Shown here: piece by piece, positions 26,627 through 35,771 of the stretch
How the letters are laid out: each line of letters begins with the position of its first letter
How positions within the stretch are numbered: the first letter of the stretch is position 1
Source: Pontibacter sp. FD36
GTDB lineage: Bacteria > Bacteroidota > Bacteroidia > Cytophagales > Hymenobacteraceae
Direction of reading: 5' to 3'
NCBI RefSeq assembly: GCF_015686655.1
Contig: NZ_JADPMP010000013.1
Location: 62,001-126,000 of the forward strand
Length of the DNA stretch: 64,000 bases
Translations under genes and position numbers: made by a program
The notes under the pieces: generated by a model
The model's database searches: none
What the model was told of the DNA's origin: nothing
The model's input: the letters and a program-made list of their open reading frames with translations, nothing else

Positions 26627-28348
26627 ATGAGGAAAACTCAAGCATTCCTACTAAGCTTATTATTACTATTAAATTTTTGCGGTCAGCCAGCACGGCAGCC
26701 TGATGAAGTACGTCTGCGCTTGGCTATAGACCCAGGAAACATAAGCCCTATTAACTACAACTCACAAGAGGCCTTGCAGATAATCAATCTGCTCTACCAA
26801 AGCCTACTGACTGTAGATCTTGAAGACAACACACTGAAGCCGAGTCTTGCCTCCGCTTTTCCGGAAGTGGAGCGCAAAGACTCGCTTACTTTTTTCCATT
26901 ACCAACTACGCCCCGAGGCCGAATGGTCTGACGGAAGCCCCGTTACAGCGCAGGATGTGGCCTTCACCTTGAAGGTGCTGAAAGCTCCTTTTATCCGGAA
27001 TGAGAGTATTCGCTCACAAGTTGAGTTTATACAAGACATCCAGTTAGACGCTTCTGATCCCAAAAAATTCACACTGGTTTGCCAGGGTTTTACACCTGAA
27101 ATGCAACTCCTGACCGGTGACTTCTTTATTTTGCCAGCTTATCTACTTGATCCTCAGGGAAGTTTTTCAGCTATACCTTTCACTGCATTGTCACAGGCTG
27201 ACAGCACCCAGTATAACACAGCTCATACACAAGCTGTGGCGGCGCGCTGCAACAAGCTGGGCGCACCAGATAGCAAAGACATATTGCAAGGAAGTGCCGG
27301 CTATAGACTAGCTGAGTGGGCCACAGGGCAGCACGTTGTGCTGAAACGCAAAGACAACTGGTGGGGGAAGAACACAGGCAATGCCGTCAGTTACCTCAAC
27401 GCCAATCCTGAGCAGATTAATTTTCAGATTATACCTGACAATACCACGGCCCTACTGGCGCTCAAAAATGCGCAACTCGATGTGCTGGACAATATCCCTG
27501 TAAATGAATTTGAGCGACTACAGCAGGATGACAACTTCCTGAAAGACTATGAGCTGCATACCCCGCAAGGCTATGACCTGATCTACGCTGCGATTAACAC
27601 GCGCAAGGCCAGGTTCCGCGACAAACGAACCCGGCAGGCTATTGCATACCTGATGGATGTGGACGGCATGATCCGGGTTAGCCAGCAGTCCTACGCTACG
27701 CCGACAGTAGGGCCTATACCTCCTGACCGGAAAGACTTTTACCACCCACAGCTACAGCCCCGCCCGTACAACCCTGAGCAGGCAGTTACGCTACTAAAAG
27801 CTGCTGGATGGATACAAGAGCAAAACGGCTGGTACAGAAACCTGAATGGCCAGCGGGAAGATTTACGTATTGAGCTGCTCTACAGAGCCGGCAACACCAT
27901 GTACGAGCAAATGGCGCTTGTCTTTCAACAACACGCGGCCAAAGCAGGTATACCTGTGAGTTTGCAGCCGCTGGAGGGAAATGTTTACAACCAGAAGATA
28001 GAGCAACTGGATTATGACATGCATTTCAGAGGAATTTCAGGCAATCCTTTCGTCTTCAATTTCAAGCCCCTTTTTCACACAAGCTTTGCCGGCCCAGGCG
28101 GGTTCAACACAACTGGCTTTGGCACGCCTGAGAGCGATCAACTACTGAACCAGATCAATGAAACTGAAAGCGAAACTGAAAAAGCCCGGCAATTGCACAG
28201 ATTACAGGAGATCATACAGGAAGAAGCTGCTTTTGTGCCGCTTTATTTCCGAAAAGAAAAAATAGCTATACACAGCAGGTTTACCAATACGAGGGTGTCG
28301 GGTGTACGCCCCTATTACGACCTAAGTTCATTTATGCTTAAGCCTTGA
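26627..28348 (+). CDS. peptide-type ABC transporter substrate-binding lipoprotein
   Basis: The 573-residue protein is a family 5 (Opp/Dpp/Nik) solute-binding protein. The ATG at 26627 is preceded by AGGGAG about 10 bases upstream and opens a lipoprotein signal (LLSLLLLLNFC, Cys near 19). Hallmarks are LKPSLASAFPEVE, AEWSDGSPVTAQDVAFTL and the late FVPLYFRKEKIAI. It would capture peptides or similar ligands at the membrane surface. It is followed 7 bases later by two permease genes, giving an operon, but no ATP-binding subunit is encoded. Three or more copies of the dispersed TATACCT word occur in it. Confidence 0.92.
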   Translation: MRKTQAFLLSLLLLLNFCGQPARQPDEVRLRLAIDPGNISPINYNSQEALQIINLLYQSLLTVDLEDNTLKPSLASAFPEVERKDSLTFFHYQLRPEAEWSDGSPVTAQDVAFTLKVLKAPFIRNESIRSQVEFIQDIQLDASDPKKFTLVCQGFTPEMQLLTGDFFILPAYLLDPQGSFSAIPFTALSQADSTQYNTAHTQAVAARCNKLGAPDSKDILQGSAGYRLAEWATGQHVVLKRKDNWWGKNTGNAVSYLNANPEQINFQIIPDNTTALLALKNAQLDVLDNIPVNEFERLQQDDNFLKDYELHTPQGYDLIYAAINTRKARFRDKRTRQAIAYLMDVDGMIRVSQQSYATPTVGPIPPDRKDFYHPQLQPRPYNPEQAVTLLKAAGWIQEQNGWYRNLNGQREDLRIELLYRAGNTMYEQMALVFQQHAAKAGIPVSLQPLEGNVYNQKIEQLDYDMHFRGISGNPFVFNFKPLFHTSFAGPGGFNTTGFGTPESDQLLNQINETESETEKARQLHRLQEIIQEEAAFVPLYFRKEKIAIHSRFTNTRVSGVRPYYDLSSFMLKP

Positions 28349-28355
28349 TGATGCT

Positions 28356-29738
28356 ATGGCCACTTTTATATTCAGGCGGCTTCTTCTGGCTATACCTACG
28401 CTCTGGTTTATAGCATCTGTCATTTTTTTGCTGAGTAAACTGATGCCAGGGGCTTTTGGGAGCACCAGCCTGGGGCAGCAGGAAGCGGGCTATTACAGCC
28501 GAAGCGATGCTACATCGCGCGAGCATAACTACCGCCAGTTTTTAGAGGCCACCGGACAGGACCTGCCGCTGTTTTATTTTAGTATCACCTCCGCCGCCTT
28601 ACCCGATACCCTGCACCGTGTTTTCCCGGAGCGTGATCGTACCTTCCTGAAAAAGCTTTCCTGGCAGTATGGCAACCCAATGGCAGCCACCCACTTTTTC
28701 AGAAGCCTGAAAGAGTTTGAAAAAGTCCTGTCTGATACAGAGCGTCTGCAGATACAACAGCATCTTTTCTCAATCTATAGTCATCAGGAGCACGCCGAAC
28801 TCCGGCAAGCCCTGTCAGATATAGCTCAGCAATTACCTGCCAGATCAGCTATCACTTCTGAGTTGATAGTTAAGGGTGACACCTTACGGACTGATTCCTC
28901 CAGCTATACCTATTTACTCCCATCTCTACAGTGGCACGGTTCCCAGAATCAGTACCACCGCTGGATAGCCGGTATGTTAAAAGGAAGCCTGGGAACTTCA
29001 CTGCGAGACGGCAGGCCAGTGACCATCGTGCTTGGCGAAGCGGTCGGGAACACCTGGTGGCTGTTACTGGCCAGCATTGTTGTTGCGGCATTGCTTGCCC
29101 TGGAAATGGCCATCCTGATGATACGCCGCTCCGGGCGCATCTGGCGTAGCACGCTGCTTCCCTCTCTTTTCCTGCTGGATAGCGTGCCCCTCTTTGTCCT
29201 GGCCATGCTCTTGCTGGTGCTGCTGGCGAGTCCTGCATTTTTACAGCTTTTCCCGGTATATGGTATGGGCTACTACAGTACTTACGACCAGAACTGGCTA
29301 CAGCAAACAGGTCAATGGCTGCAGTTCATGGCACTCCCGATGCTTTGCCTGGTGCTGGCCAACCTGCCTTACCTCACCAATCAGTTTTACCAAGCGATGG
29401 CAGGGGTCGCGGGGCAGGACTATATCCGCACGGCACGAGCAAAAGGTCTTTCTGAGCATCGCGTCATTCGTAGGCACATGCTGCGCAATGCCCTACTGCC
29501 CGTCATCACGCTTTTGTCTGATTACCTGCCTACCCTGGTGGCAGGGGCCGTCATTGTCGAGACCATTTTTGCTATACCTGGCGTTGGCCGATTGCTCATT
29601 GACACTGTACTGGCTCGTGACTATCCGGTTATAGTGGGCATCATTGTCATCGCAGCTGTATTCAGGTTGATATCGCACCTGCTGTCTGACCTGCTATATG
29701 CGCTGGCTGACCCGCGTATACGTGCCCAAGTATCATGA
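28356..29738 (+). CDS. OppB/DppB-like permease with large insertion
   Basis: This is the first inner-membrane subunit of the peptide-type importer. It starts FIFRRLLLAIPTLWFIASVIFLL, the usual DppB opening, and has the EAA coupling loop ARAKGLSEHRVIRRHMLRNA-like segment near 358-380. The family is normally 305-340 residues, but this one has 460. The extra part (about 40-195) lies between the first membrane segment and the SLGTSLRDGRPV element, so it would sit outside the membrane. Its sequence is helical and charged, with no recognised domain. The stop overlaps the next start by 4 bases (ATGA). Confidence 0.9.
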   Translation: MATFIFRRLLLAIPTLWFIASVIFLLSKLMPGAFGSTSLGQQEAGYYSRSDATSREHNYRQFLEATGQDLPLFYFSITSAALPDTLHRVFPERDRTFLKKLSWQYGNPMAATHFFRSLKEFEKVLSDTERLQIQQHLFSIYSHQEHAELRQALSDIAQQLPARSAITSELIVKGDTLRTDSSSYTYLLPSLQWHGSQNQYHRWIAGMLKGSLGTSLRDGRPVTIVLGEAVGNTWWLLLASIVVAALLALEMAILMIRRSGRIWRSTLLPSLFLLDSVPLFVLAMLLLVLLASPAFLQLFPVYGMGYYSTYDQNWLQQTGQWLQFMALPMLCLVLANLPYLTNQFYQAMAGVAGQDYIRTARAKGLSEHRVIRRHMLRNALLPVITLLSDYLPTLVAGAVIVETIFAIPGVGRLLIDTVLARDYPVIVGIIVIAAVFRLISHLLSDLLYALADPRIRAQVS

Positions 29739-30820
29739 AAAAGCTATGGCACATAGCGCGTGAGGCATGGCAGCTGGCACCGGCCTTCAGGCTATCCTTG
29801 CTATACCTGATTTTGCTGGCTCTTGTCGCGCTGGCTCTTCCCTGGTTGCCACTTGCTTACGGGCCAAACGAACTGGACCTGGAGCAGATCTTCCAGGCGC
29901 CACTGGGTTGGGGAAACGAAACGAACAAACCCAGGCACTGGCTCGGAACGGATGGCCTCGGCCGTGATGTATTAGCTAATGTGTTGTATGGGATCCGCAC
30001 GGCATTTGCCATCAGTCTGCCTGTTATGGTGATGGCCAGCCTGATCGGCTTAGCACTTGGAGCAATAGCGGGCCTTTTCGGAAACCACCGTCTGCGCCTA
30101 AGCCGGTCCTTGCTGGCAGCTTTGCTCTTCGCCCTGTTACCTTTTACCTATTATGGCATCTATCTCCCTACAATGTTGTACAGCCAGGGAGCCCCTTACT
30201 CTGATTTCTTACTCACAGGCACTGTTGCCATCAGCTTGAGTTTAGTGTTTGTACTTGTTTCTGCACCGCTTTTCAGACGAATGTCTTTTTTCAACAGGAC
30301 GATTCATTTTCCAACTGATGAGCTCTTGCTAAGGATAATTGAGGTACAGACGAGCATCCCCCGATTAATTCTGATATTGGTACTAGCGGCTATAGTACCA
30401 CCTACCCTGCCAGCTCTATCAGTGTTGCTTGTACTTACTTTCTGGACAGGAACGGCCCGGTTGGCAAGAGCAGAGATGCTCCGCATCAGAGAACTGCCCT
30501 TTTTTGAGGCCGCTACGAGTCTGGGATTCACACAAAGACGTCTTCTGGTGCGACATGCACTTCCACTCCTATTGGGGCCGGTGCTGGTCGCATTTTCATT
30601 TGGCTTAGCCGGTTTGCTCATGCTGGAGTCTACGCTGTCATTTCTGAACATCGGCGTGAGCACCGACCTAGTGAGCTGGGGCAGGATGATAGCCGGTATT
30701 CGCACTAACACGTCTGCCTGGTGGCTTGTTGCTATACCTGGTGCCATGCTATCGCTCACAGTCCTCGCCCTGCAGACTTTCAGCTATTACATTCTGCGTT
30801 TCTTACAGCATAAAAAGTAA
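29735..30820 (+). CDS. OppC/DppC-like permease
   Basis: The second permease of the importer has 361 residues, with the family motif HWLGTDGLGRDVLANVLYG (residues 68-86) and the EAA loop FFEAATSLGFTQRRLLVRHA. It is somewhat longer than typical OppC, with an additional segment around 130-190. It overlaps the upstream permease by 4 bases, indicating translational coupling. No ATPase gene follows; the next ORF is small and unrelated. The transporter therefore needs an ATPase encoded elsewhere (inference). Confidence 0.92.
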   Translation: MKKLWHIAREAWQLAPAFRLSLLYLILLALVALALPWLPLAYGPNELDLEQIFQAPLGWGNETNKPRHWLGTDGLGRDVLANVLYGIRTAFAISLPVMVMASLIGLALGAIAGLFGNHRLRLSRSLLAALLFALLPFTYYGIYLPTMLYSQGAPYSDFLLTGTVAISLSLVFVLVSAPLFRRMSFFNRTIHFPTDELLLRIIEVQTSIPRLILILVLAAIVPPTLPALSVLLVLTFWTGTARLARAEMLRIRELPFFEAATSLGFTQRRLLVRHALPLLLGPVLVAFSFGLAGLLMLESTLSFLNIGVSTDLVSWGRMIAGIRTNTSAWWLVAIPGAMLSLTVLALQTFSYYILRFLQHKK

Positions 30821-31023
30821 ACACTCCTTTGTTACTTTTTACCATATACCCTCTCACATACAGCTTGCAAATACCCAATTAAGAAGCTACCAAAGCACAT
30901 TCTGTTAGTTAATTTATAATTATATTTAAAATAATTCAAGTTACCTTATGAAAATATGTTTCCTGTGTTAGGAGAATGCGTTACTGTATTATTGTATCAT
31001 ACAAAACCAAACTACCCAATCAC

Positions 31024-31275
31024 ATGAAGATCTATGAAAGCACAGTCGGTATGTCAAAGCAGAGCATTGGCTGCCGCAACAACTTAAAAACTACAAAAAG
31101 CAATTCCCAGGTTGAGGATTCGCAGGAATACTCTACCATTGATGGGGAGGTCATTAATTCGTCATTAGGCTCAGACGCGGTTAAGAAAGGAACTGGTCTG
31201 TTTATAGGCGATTATTTCGTAGGTATACTGGACTCGCTCTCCGGGGTGAACAACATGCCTTACCTACGCTACTAA
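31024..31275 (+). CDS. small hypothetical protein, 83 residues
   Basis: An ORF with polar N-terminal half and a short hydrophobic stretch near the end (GTGLFIGDYFVGILDSL). I recognise no family. An alternative start at 30976 adds 16 residues and has GGAGA touching the ATG, which is too close for a normal ribosome site. It lies 200 bases after the permease operon and just before a pentanucleotide repeat. It may be a real small protein or a chance ORF. Confidence 0.4.
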   Translation: MKIYESTVGMSKQSIGCRNNLKTTKSNSQVEDSQEYSTIDGEVINSSLGSDAVKKGTGLFIGDYFVGILDSLSGVNNMPYLRY

Positions 31276-31295
31276 TACAAGGCCGCTACACCTTG

Positions 31296-31364
31296 AGAAT
31301 AGAATAGAATAGAATAGAATAGAATAGAAATAGATTGAATAGATAATAATTGAATAGATAATAT
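31296..31364 (+). repeat. AGAAT pentanucleotide microsatellite
   Basis: Six exact tandem copies of AGAAT (31296-31325) are followed by degenerate relatives such as ATAGATTGAATAGATAATAATTGAATAGATAAT. It lies in non-coding DNA after the small ORF. Copy number could vary by slippage. Confidence 0.9.
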
Positions 31365-31398
31365 TAGTGTTGGTTGTTTGTGTTTAGATTAGGCATTT

Positions 31399-31430
31399 GC
31401 CCTGCAGTCCCCTGCAGGGCATTTGTTTTG
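31399..31430. terminator. hairpin terminator after small ORF
   Basis: GCCCTGCAG (31399-31407) pairs with CTGCAGGGC (31412-31420) around TCCC, followed by ATTTGTTTTG. It lies between a plus-strand ORF and a convergent minus-strand gene. Confidence 0.75.
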
Positions 31431-31448
31431 TAGCCTATCTCAAAGGGC

Positions 31449-31685
31449 TTATACCCACCCTTTGCGCTCACTGAAGTGATTACAGCCGAACTGTGCCCCT
31501 GTAATCATCTCAAATTTTCTGGGCTTCTTGTCTTCCGGGCCTTCATGTACCAGCGGCAACACATAAGCCGGCTCCAGGGCATGCTGCCCGGTTAATTCAT
31601 CGCACAAGCCAAATTCATTGCTTTGAAGTTGTACTTTATTTGGGTCCTGCTCCCAATGATTGCAGTTATTGCATGTTGCTTCCAT
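31449..31685 (-). CDS. small four-cysteine protein, possible zinc binder
   Basis: The 78-residue product contains CNNC at 5-8 and single Cys at 28 and 69, a spacing that could hold one zinc or iron ion (inference). It has no signal peptide or membrane segment. The sequence GAQFGCNHFSE near the end supports a metal-site reading because a His follows the last Cys. I recognise no named family. It stands alone, convergent with the small ORF upstream and divergent from the AI-2E transporter 256 bases away. Confidence 0.65.
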   Translation of the reverse strand: MEATCNNCNHWEQDPNKVQLQSNEFGLCDELTGQHALEPAYVLPLVHEGPEDKKPRKFEMITGAQFGCNHFSERKGWV

Positions 31686-31941
31686 ATCTAAAATTTTTAA
31701 GTCCTACATTATTCTTCTAATCCATATTTACCTGTTATTACCCACAACAGGTTGCATACACCCCTTGTTATACAGTAATTTAGAATAAAGCTAAACAATC
31801 AAATCTGCTAAAACTTCACCACCCCTATCAGGTAGCTATCATTAATGGCAAAAGGTGCATGTCATATCCTTTACGGTACGCAGCGAGTATAAACTTTCAA
31901 GGAATAAAACTCGAAACAATCGCTACATATAGCTTACGTGC

Positions 31942-32988
31942 ATGAAGCAAGAAATCTCATTTACCCGCAAAGTTGTCATTACCACCTCGGTTGTATTGTT
32001 ATTAAGTGCTGCGCTGGCTTTGGTTTTATACGCTGTGCATTTTTTCTTCCTGGTGTTCGCCAGCATCCTGTTTGCGGTGCTGCTACGTGCCATGACCAAT
32101 TGGCTGCATGATAAAACAGGTTTGGGCAAAGGGCTGGCTTTAGCACTTTCTTCGCTGTTGTTTTTCGGGCTGATTTTTCTTGCAGGTTGGCTTATCGCCC
32201 CTACCGTACAAGCGCAGATAGAAGATTTGCGTGAAACCCTGCCCTCTTCCATCGAACGACTAAAGGATCAGTTGGGCCGAACAAGTTGGGGCGCAAAAGC
32301 GCTCGACGAGCTCGAGAGCAGTCAGGAGAGCATGATGCCTGAAACACAGGAAATCGTTAACAAGGCCCAGACCTTTTTTACCTCCACTATCAGCATCATC
32401 ACCGATCTGTTTATCGTGATTGTGATCGGTATTTTCTTCGCATCGAGCCCGGCACAGTACCAAAAGGGCATTGTAAGCCTGGTTCCGGTACGGCACCGCA
32501 CACGGTTGTGGGAAGTGCTGGACAAAAGCTATGAAACACTCAAGTGGTGGCTATTCGGGAAGCTCGTCACCATGGTGTTCGTGGGCATTCTGACGGCCGT
32601 CGGATTGATGCTGCTCGGTATACCCATGGCACTGGCGTTGGCCGTTATCGCATTCTTCCTGGATTTCATTCCTACTGTCGGTCCCATTATTGCTTCTGTC
32701 CCAGCCATCCTGATCGCCTTTCTGGACGGCCCCATGGCGGCGCTGTATGTAGCCATCCTTTACTTCATCATTCAGTCTATTGAAAGCTATCTGCTAGCGC
32801 CCCTCATCTTTGAAAAAACCGTGCACATATCACCCGTGATCACCCTTCTCTCGCTGGTGCTTTTCGGTATACTGGTCGGTCCGCTTGGTGTGATACTGGC
32901 TGCCCCGCTGGTGGCTGTGCTGCAGGTGTTTGTGCGGGAGCTTTACATAAAAGACTACCTCGAGCGTGACCTGCCCAAAAATCAGTAA
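31942..32988 (+). CDS. AI-2E family transporter (PerM/YdiK type)
   Basis: The 348-residue membrane protein has two N-terminal membrane segments, a charged soluble stretch (about 90-150) and five to six further segments. Family motifs are recognisable: FLDFIPTVGPIIASVPAILIA and the PLIFEKTVHISPVITLLSLV region. Members include the quorum-signal exporter TqsA and Na+/H+ antiporter-like proteins, so the substrate cannot be inferred. It is separated from rlmH by 93 bases on the same strand without a clear terminator, so partial co-transcription is possible. Confidence 0.9.
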   Translation: MKQEISFTRKVVITTSVVLLLSAALALVLYAVHFFFLVFASILFAVLLRAMTNWLHDKTGLGKGLALALSSLLFFGLIFLAGWLIAPTVQAQIEDLRETLPSSIERLKDQLGRTSWGAKALDELESSQESMMPETQEIVNKAQTFFTSTISIITDLFIVIVIGIFFASSPAQYQKGIVSLVPVRHRTRLWEVLDKSYETLKWWLFGKLVTMVFVGILTAVGLMLLGIPMALALAVIAFFLDFIPTVGPIIASVPAILIAFLDGPMAALYVAILYFIIQSIESYLLAPLIFEKTVHISPVITLLSLVLFGILVGPLGVILAAPLVAVLQVFVRELYIKDYLERDLPKNQ

Positions 32989-33081
32989 AGCTGCTTACCA
33001 AGTACTGATCTATACTTCCCTGATTCCGGCCAAATTTGCGAAACACGGCTTTTTGAGCGAAATTGGCAGAAAAAGTGCTAC

Positions 33082-33555
33082 ATGAAAATCAAGCTCATCG
33101 CGATCGGTAAAACTGACGAGGCATTTCTGGAAGAGGGTATACAGAAGTATATGAAGCGGCTGAAGCATTACCATCCGTTCGAGTTCATCATTATACCTGA
33201 CATCAAACAGGGAGGAAAGTTCACAGCGGAAAACCTGAAAGAGGCCGAAGGCAAACTGCTACTTCAAAAGCTACAGGACGGCGACCATGTGGTGTTGCTC
33301 GACGAGAAAGGCAAAACCTTTACCTCTACCGAATACGCACATTTTCTGCAAAAGAAGCTCAACTCCGTCACCACTAACCTGGTTTTCATCATCGGGGGCG
33401 CCTACGGCTTCTCTCCTGCTATTTATGAGCGGGCCAACGACAAAATCTCTCTTTCTAAAATGACTTTCTCGCACCAAATGGTCCGCTTGTTTTTTGTGGA
33501 GCAGCTATACCGGGGTTTCACGATTCTGAGGGGGGAGAAGTATCATCATGACTAA
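33082..33555 (+). CDS. rlmH: 23S rRNA (pseudouridine1915-N3)-methyltransferase RlmH
   Basis: This SPOUT methyltransferase modifies pseudouridine 1915 in helix 69 of 23S rRNA. The 157-residue length is exactly that of the family. The knot region is clear: FIIGGAYGFSPAIYERAND and the C-terminal SLSKMTFSHQMVRLFFVEQLYRGF-type segment ending RGEKYHHD. The ATG at 33082 is the expected one. A hairpin and tRNA-Ser on the opposite strand follow. Confidence 0.96.
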   Translation: MKIKLIAIGKTDEAFLEEGIQKYMKRLKHYHPFEFIIIPDIKQGGKFTAENLKEAEGKLLLQKLQDGDHVVLLDEKGKTFTSTEYAHFLQKKLNSVTTNLVFIIGGAYGFSPAIYERANDKISLSKMTFSHQMVRLFFVEQLYRGFTILRGEKYHHD

Positions 33556-33643
33556 GGTTTAGGCGTTCTCCTTATTGAAGGATCTAACTCAATAGAATCA
33601 AATTGGGGAAAGACACTTACTAAGAACCTTAAAATACGAAATA

Positions 33644-33678
33644 AAAGCGCCTGTAAGTTATTCACTTACAGGCGCTTT
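33644..33678. terminator. terminator between rlmH and tRNA-Ser
   Basis: AAAGCGCCTGTAAG (33644-33657) pairs perfectly with CTTACAGGCGCTTT (33665-33678). On the minus strand it is followed by TTTTAT, so it would terminate the tRNA transcript as well as rlmH. Confidence 0.85.
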
Positions 33679-33690
33679 CGGGTTATGCAG

Positions 33691-33778
33691 CAGAGAGCAA
33701 GGGATTCGAACCCTTGATACCCTTTTGGGGTATACACACTTTCCAGGCGTGCTCCTTCGACCACTCGGACAGCTCTCT
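33691..33778 (-). tRNA. tRNA-Ser (anticodon GGA)
   Basis: Read on the minus strand, a class II tRNA of 88 bases is visible. The acceptor stem AGAGAGC/GCTCTCT, a D-arm with GAGTGGTCGAAGG, the anticodon loop CTGGAAA (anticodon GGA), a long variable arm around TATACCCC...GGTATC, and a T-arm GGGTTCGAATCCC are present. The discriminator base is G, as expected for serine. The CCA end is not encoded in the DNA. Confidence 0.95.
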
Positions 33779-33858
33779 ATTGTGGGTGCAAATATACGCC
33801 AATAACTTACACTATCGCAAATTTTTGACCTGCTATACCTTAAATATATTGCACTGGA

Positions 33859-34923
33859 CTAGATGCTGATCTCACCGCGCAGGTTACTGGCAAGCAGCTC
33901 ACGGGTTTGCGTTGCCGGTAGGTCGAGCCCCAGCACAAACATCAGCTTCGTAATCGCCGCTTCTGTCGTGATGTCATCGCCGCCGATCACCCCCATGTTG
34001 AGCAGAAACTTACTGGTTTCGTAACGGCCCTGGTCTACCCTGCCCTCGTCGCACTGCGATACGTTCAGGATGTAAATTCCCCTTGATATAGCATCTTCCA
34101 GCATCTCGAGCAGCCAGCCTGCTGTAGGCGCATTGCCTGCCCCGAACGTCTCCAGTACTACCCCACGCAATCCCGGCGCTTCCAGCACACTGCGCATTAC
34201 CTGGGGTGTTATACCCGGAAAAAGCTTCAGGATCGCCACATTGTCATCCAGTTGCTGGTGCACGTGCAATGGTCTCTCCGGATGCGGCAAAATAGCGCTT
34301 TCATAAAAATCGATGCTAATACCGGCTTTGGCCAGCAGTGGGTAGTTCTCCGACTTAAAGGCATTGAAATGTCGGCTCTCTACCTTCTTAGCCCGGTTTC
34401 CTCTGATAAGCAGGTTATGGAAATAGATGCAAACTTCGGGAACAATGCTTTTCCCGTTAACTTTAGTGGCCGCAATCTGCAGGGCCGATATCAGGTTTGC
34501 GCGCGCATCGGTACGAGTACGCCCGATCGGCACCTGCGCACCTGTAAAGATGACAGGCTTCTCCAGGTTCTCGAGCAGATAGCTAAGCGCGGAGGCGCTG
34601 TAAGCCATAGTATCGGTGCCGTGCAGAACCACAAAGCCATCATAATCGGAGTAGTTATCGCGGATCAGGTTGGCCAGCATCAGCCAGTCACTTGGCGCCA
34701 CGTTTGACGAATCGATGGCCGGCTCTATACTCAGCACCGTCAGCATATACTTGAAGTTGCTCAGCTCGGGTACTTTCTGCAGTATCTGACTGAAGTTGAA
34801 AGGCACCAGGTGGTGTTTTTCGTCATACACCATACCTACCGTTCCTCCCGTGTAGATGATCAGAATGGAGGCCTCCGCATGTGCGGGTGCGGCGGTGTCA
34901 ATATGGGTTTTTACTACATCCAT
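33859..34923 (-). CDS. ansA: type I L-asparaginase
   Basis: The enzyme hydrolyses L-asparagine to aspartate and ammonia. The 354-residue protein has both catalytic threonine motifs, IIYTGGTVGMVYD (about 24-36) and LHGTDTMAYSASAL (about 99-112), plus the AQVPIG segment. There is no signal peptide, so it is the cytoplasmic type I form. The ATG at 34923 lies 3 bases after the stop of tatD on the same strand, forming a two-gene operon. Confidence 0.93.
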   Translation of the reverse strand: MDVVKTHIDTAAPAHAEASILIIYTGGTVGMVYDEKHHLVPFNFSQILQKVPELSNFKYMLTVLSIEPAIDSSNVAPSDWLMLANLIRDNYSDYDGFVVLHGTDTMAYSASALSYLLENLEKPVIFTGAQVPIGRTRTDARANLISALQIAATKVNGKSIVPEVCIYFHNLLIRGNRAKKVESRHFNAFKSENYPLLAKAGISIDFYESAILPHPERPLHVHQQLDDNVAILKLFPGITPQVMRSVLEAPGLRGVVLETFGAGNAPTAGWLLEMLEDAISRGIYILNVSQCDEGRVDQGRYETSKFLLNMGVIGGDDITTEAAITKLMFVLGLDLPATQTRELLASNLRGEISI

Positions 34924-34926
34924 CGC

Positions 34927-35703
34927 TTAGAGTTTAAAGAGGTTGAGGGCGTTGCGGGTTGTGGTTTGTGCCACTTCCTCTACGGGCTTCTGCATCAGTT
35001 CGGCCACGCGGCGGGCTACCAGTGGCAAGTATACGGGCTCGTTGCGCTTGCCACGATGCGGCACGGGTGCCAGGTAAGGACAGTCAGTTTCGAGCACCAG
35101 GTTGTCCAGGCTCACATGCGGCAGTACCTTGTCCAGGCCGCCGTTCTTAAAGGTAGCCACACCGCCTATACCCATCAGGAAGCCCAATCCCTTCACCTTC
35201 TCTGCCTGCTCCACGGTACCCGAAAAGCAATGAAATATACCTTTCAGACTGCCGTCTTGCGCAGTGGCGATGATCTCATATGTTTCGTCAAAAGAGTCTC
35301 GGGTGTGAAGCACGATCGGAAGCTGGTGCTTTTTGGCCAGCTCCACCTGCACTCTGAGGGCCTCCTGCTGCTGTGGCAGAAAAGTCTTGTCCCAGTACAG
35401 GTCAATGCCGCACTCACCAACAGCTGCAAACTTGCGCTTGCCCAGCCATTCCTCCACCAGGTATAGTTCTTTTTCAAATTCCTTGTTCACTGAAGTCGGG
35501 TGCAGGCCCATCATGGCAATGCACTGGTTTGGGTGCTTCTCCTCCGTCTCCAGCATGATATCAATAGAGGTATGGTCGATGTTGGGCATGTAGATCTTCT
35601 CTACCCCCTCGGCCAGCGCCCTTACAAGCGCCTCCTCACGGTCCTGCTTAAATTGCTCTGAATAGATATGTGCGTGCGAATCAACTAAAGTCATCTGTGT
35701 CAT
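34927..35703 (-). CDS. TatD-family metal-dependent hydrolase
   Basis: The 258-residue TIM-barrel protein belongs to the TatD/YcfH DNase family. Metal-binding motifs are DSHAHIY near the start, the Glu in GECGIDLYWD, HTRDSFDETY, HCFSGT and LETDCPYLAP. Family members have 3'-5' DNase or RNase activity. Start codons at 35703 or 35694 are both possible, with a three-residue difference. It is the first gene of the tatD-ansA operon. Confidence 0.93.
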   Translation of the reverse strand: MTQMTLVDSHAHIYSEQFKQDREEALVRALAEGVEKIYMPNIDHTSIDIMLETEEKHPNQCIAMMGLHPTSVNKEFEKELYLVEEWLGKRKFAAVGECGIDLYWDKTFLPQQQEALRVQVELAKKHQLPIVLHTRDSFDETYEIIATAQDGSLKGIFHCFSGTVEQAEKVKGLGFLMGIGGVATFKNGGLDKVLPHVSLDNLVLETDCPYLAPVPHRGKRNEPVYLPLVARRVAELMQKPVEEVAQTTTRNALNLFKL

Positions 35704-35771
35704 TTTGGATCAAAAATCTCGTCACAAAGGTCCGAACTAATGGCTAAGGCTGCAAGGAGAAGTATAAACTC

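Noticed and set aside
31296..31364. CRISPR array
   Set aside because: The repeats are direct 5-mers without spacers and there are no cas genes.
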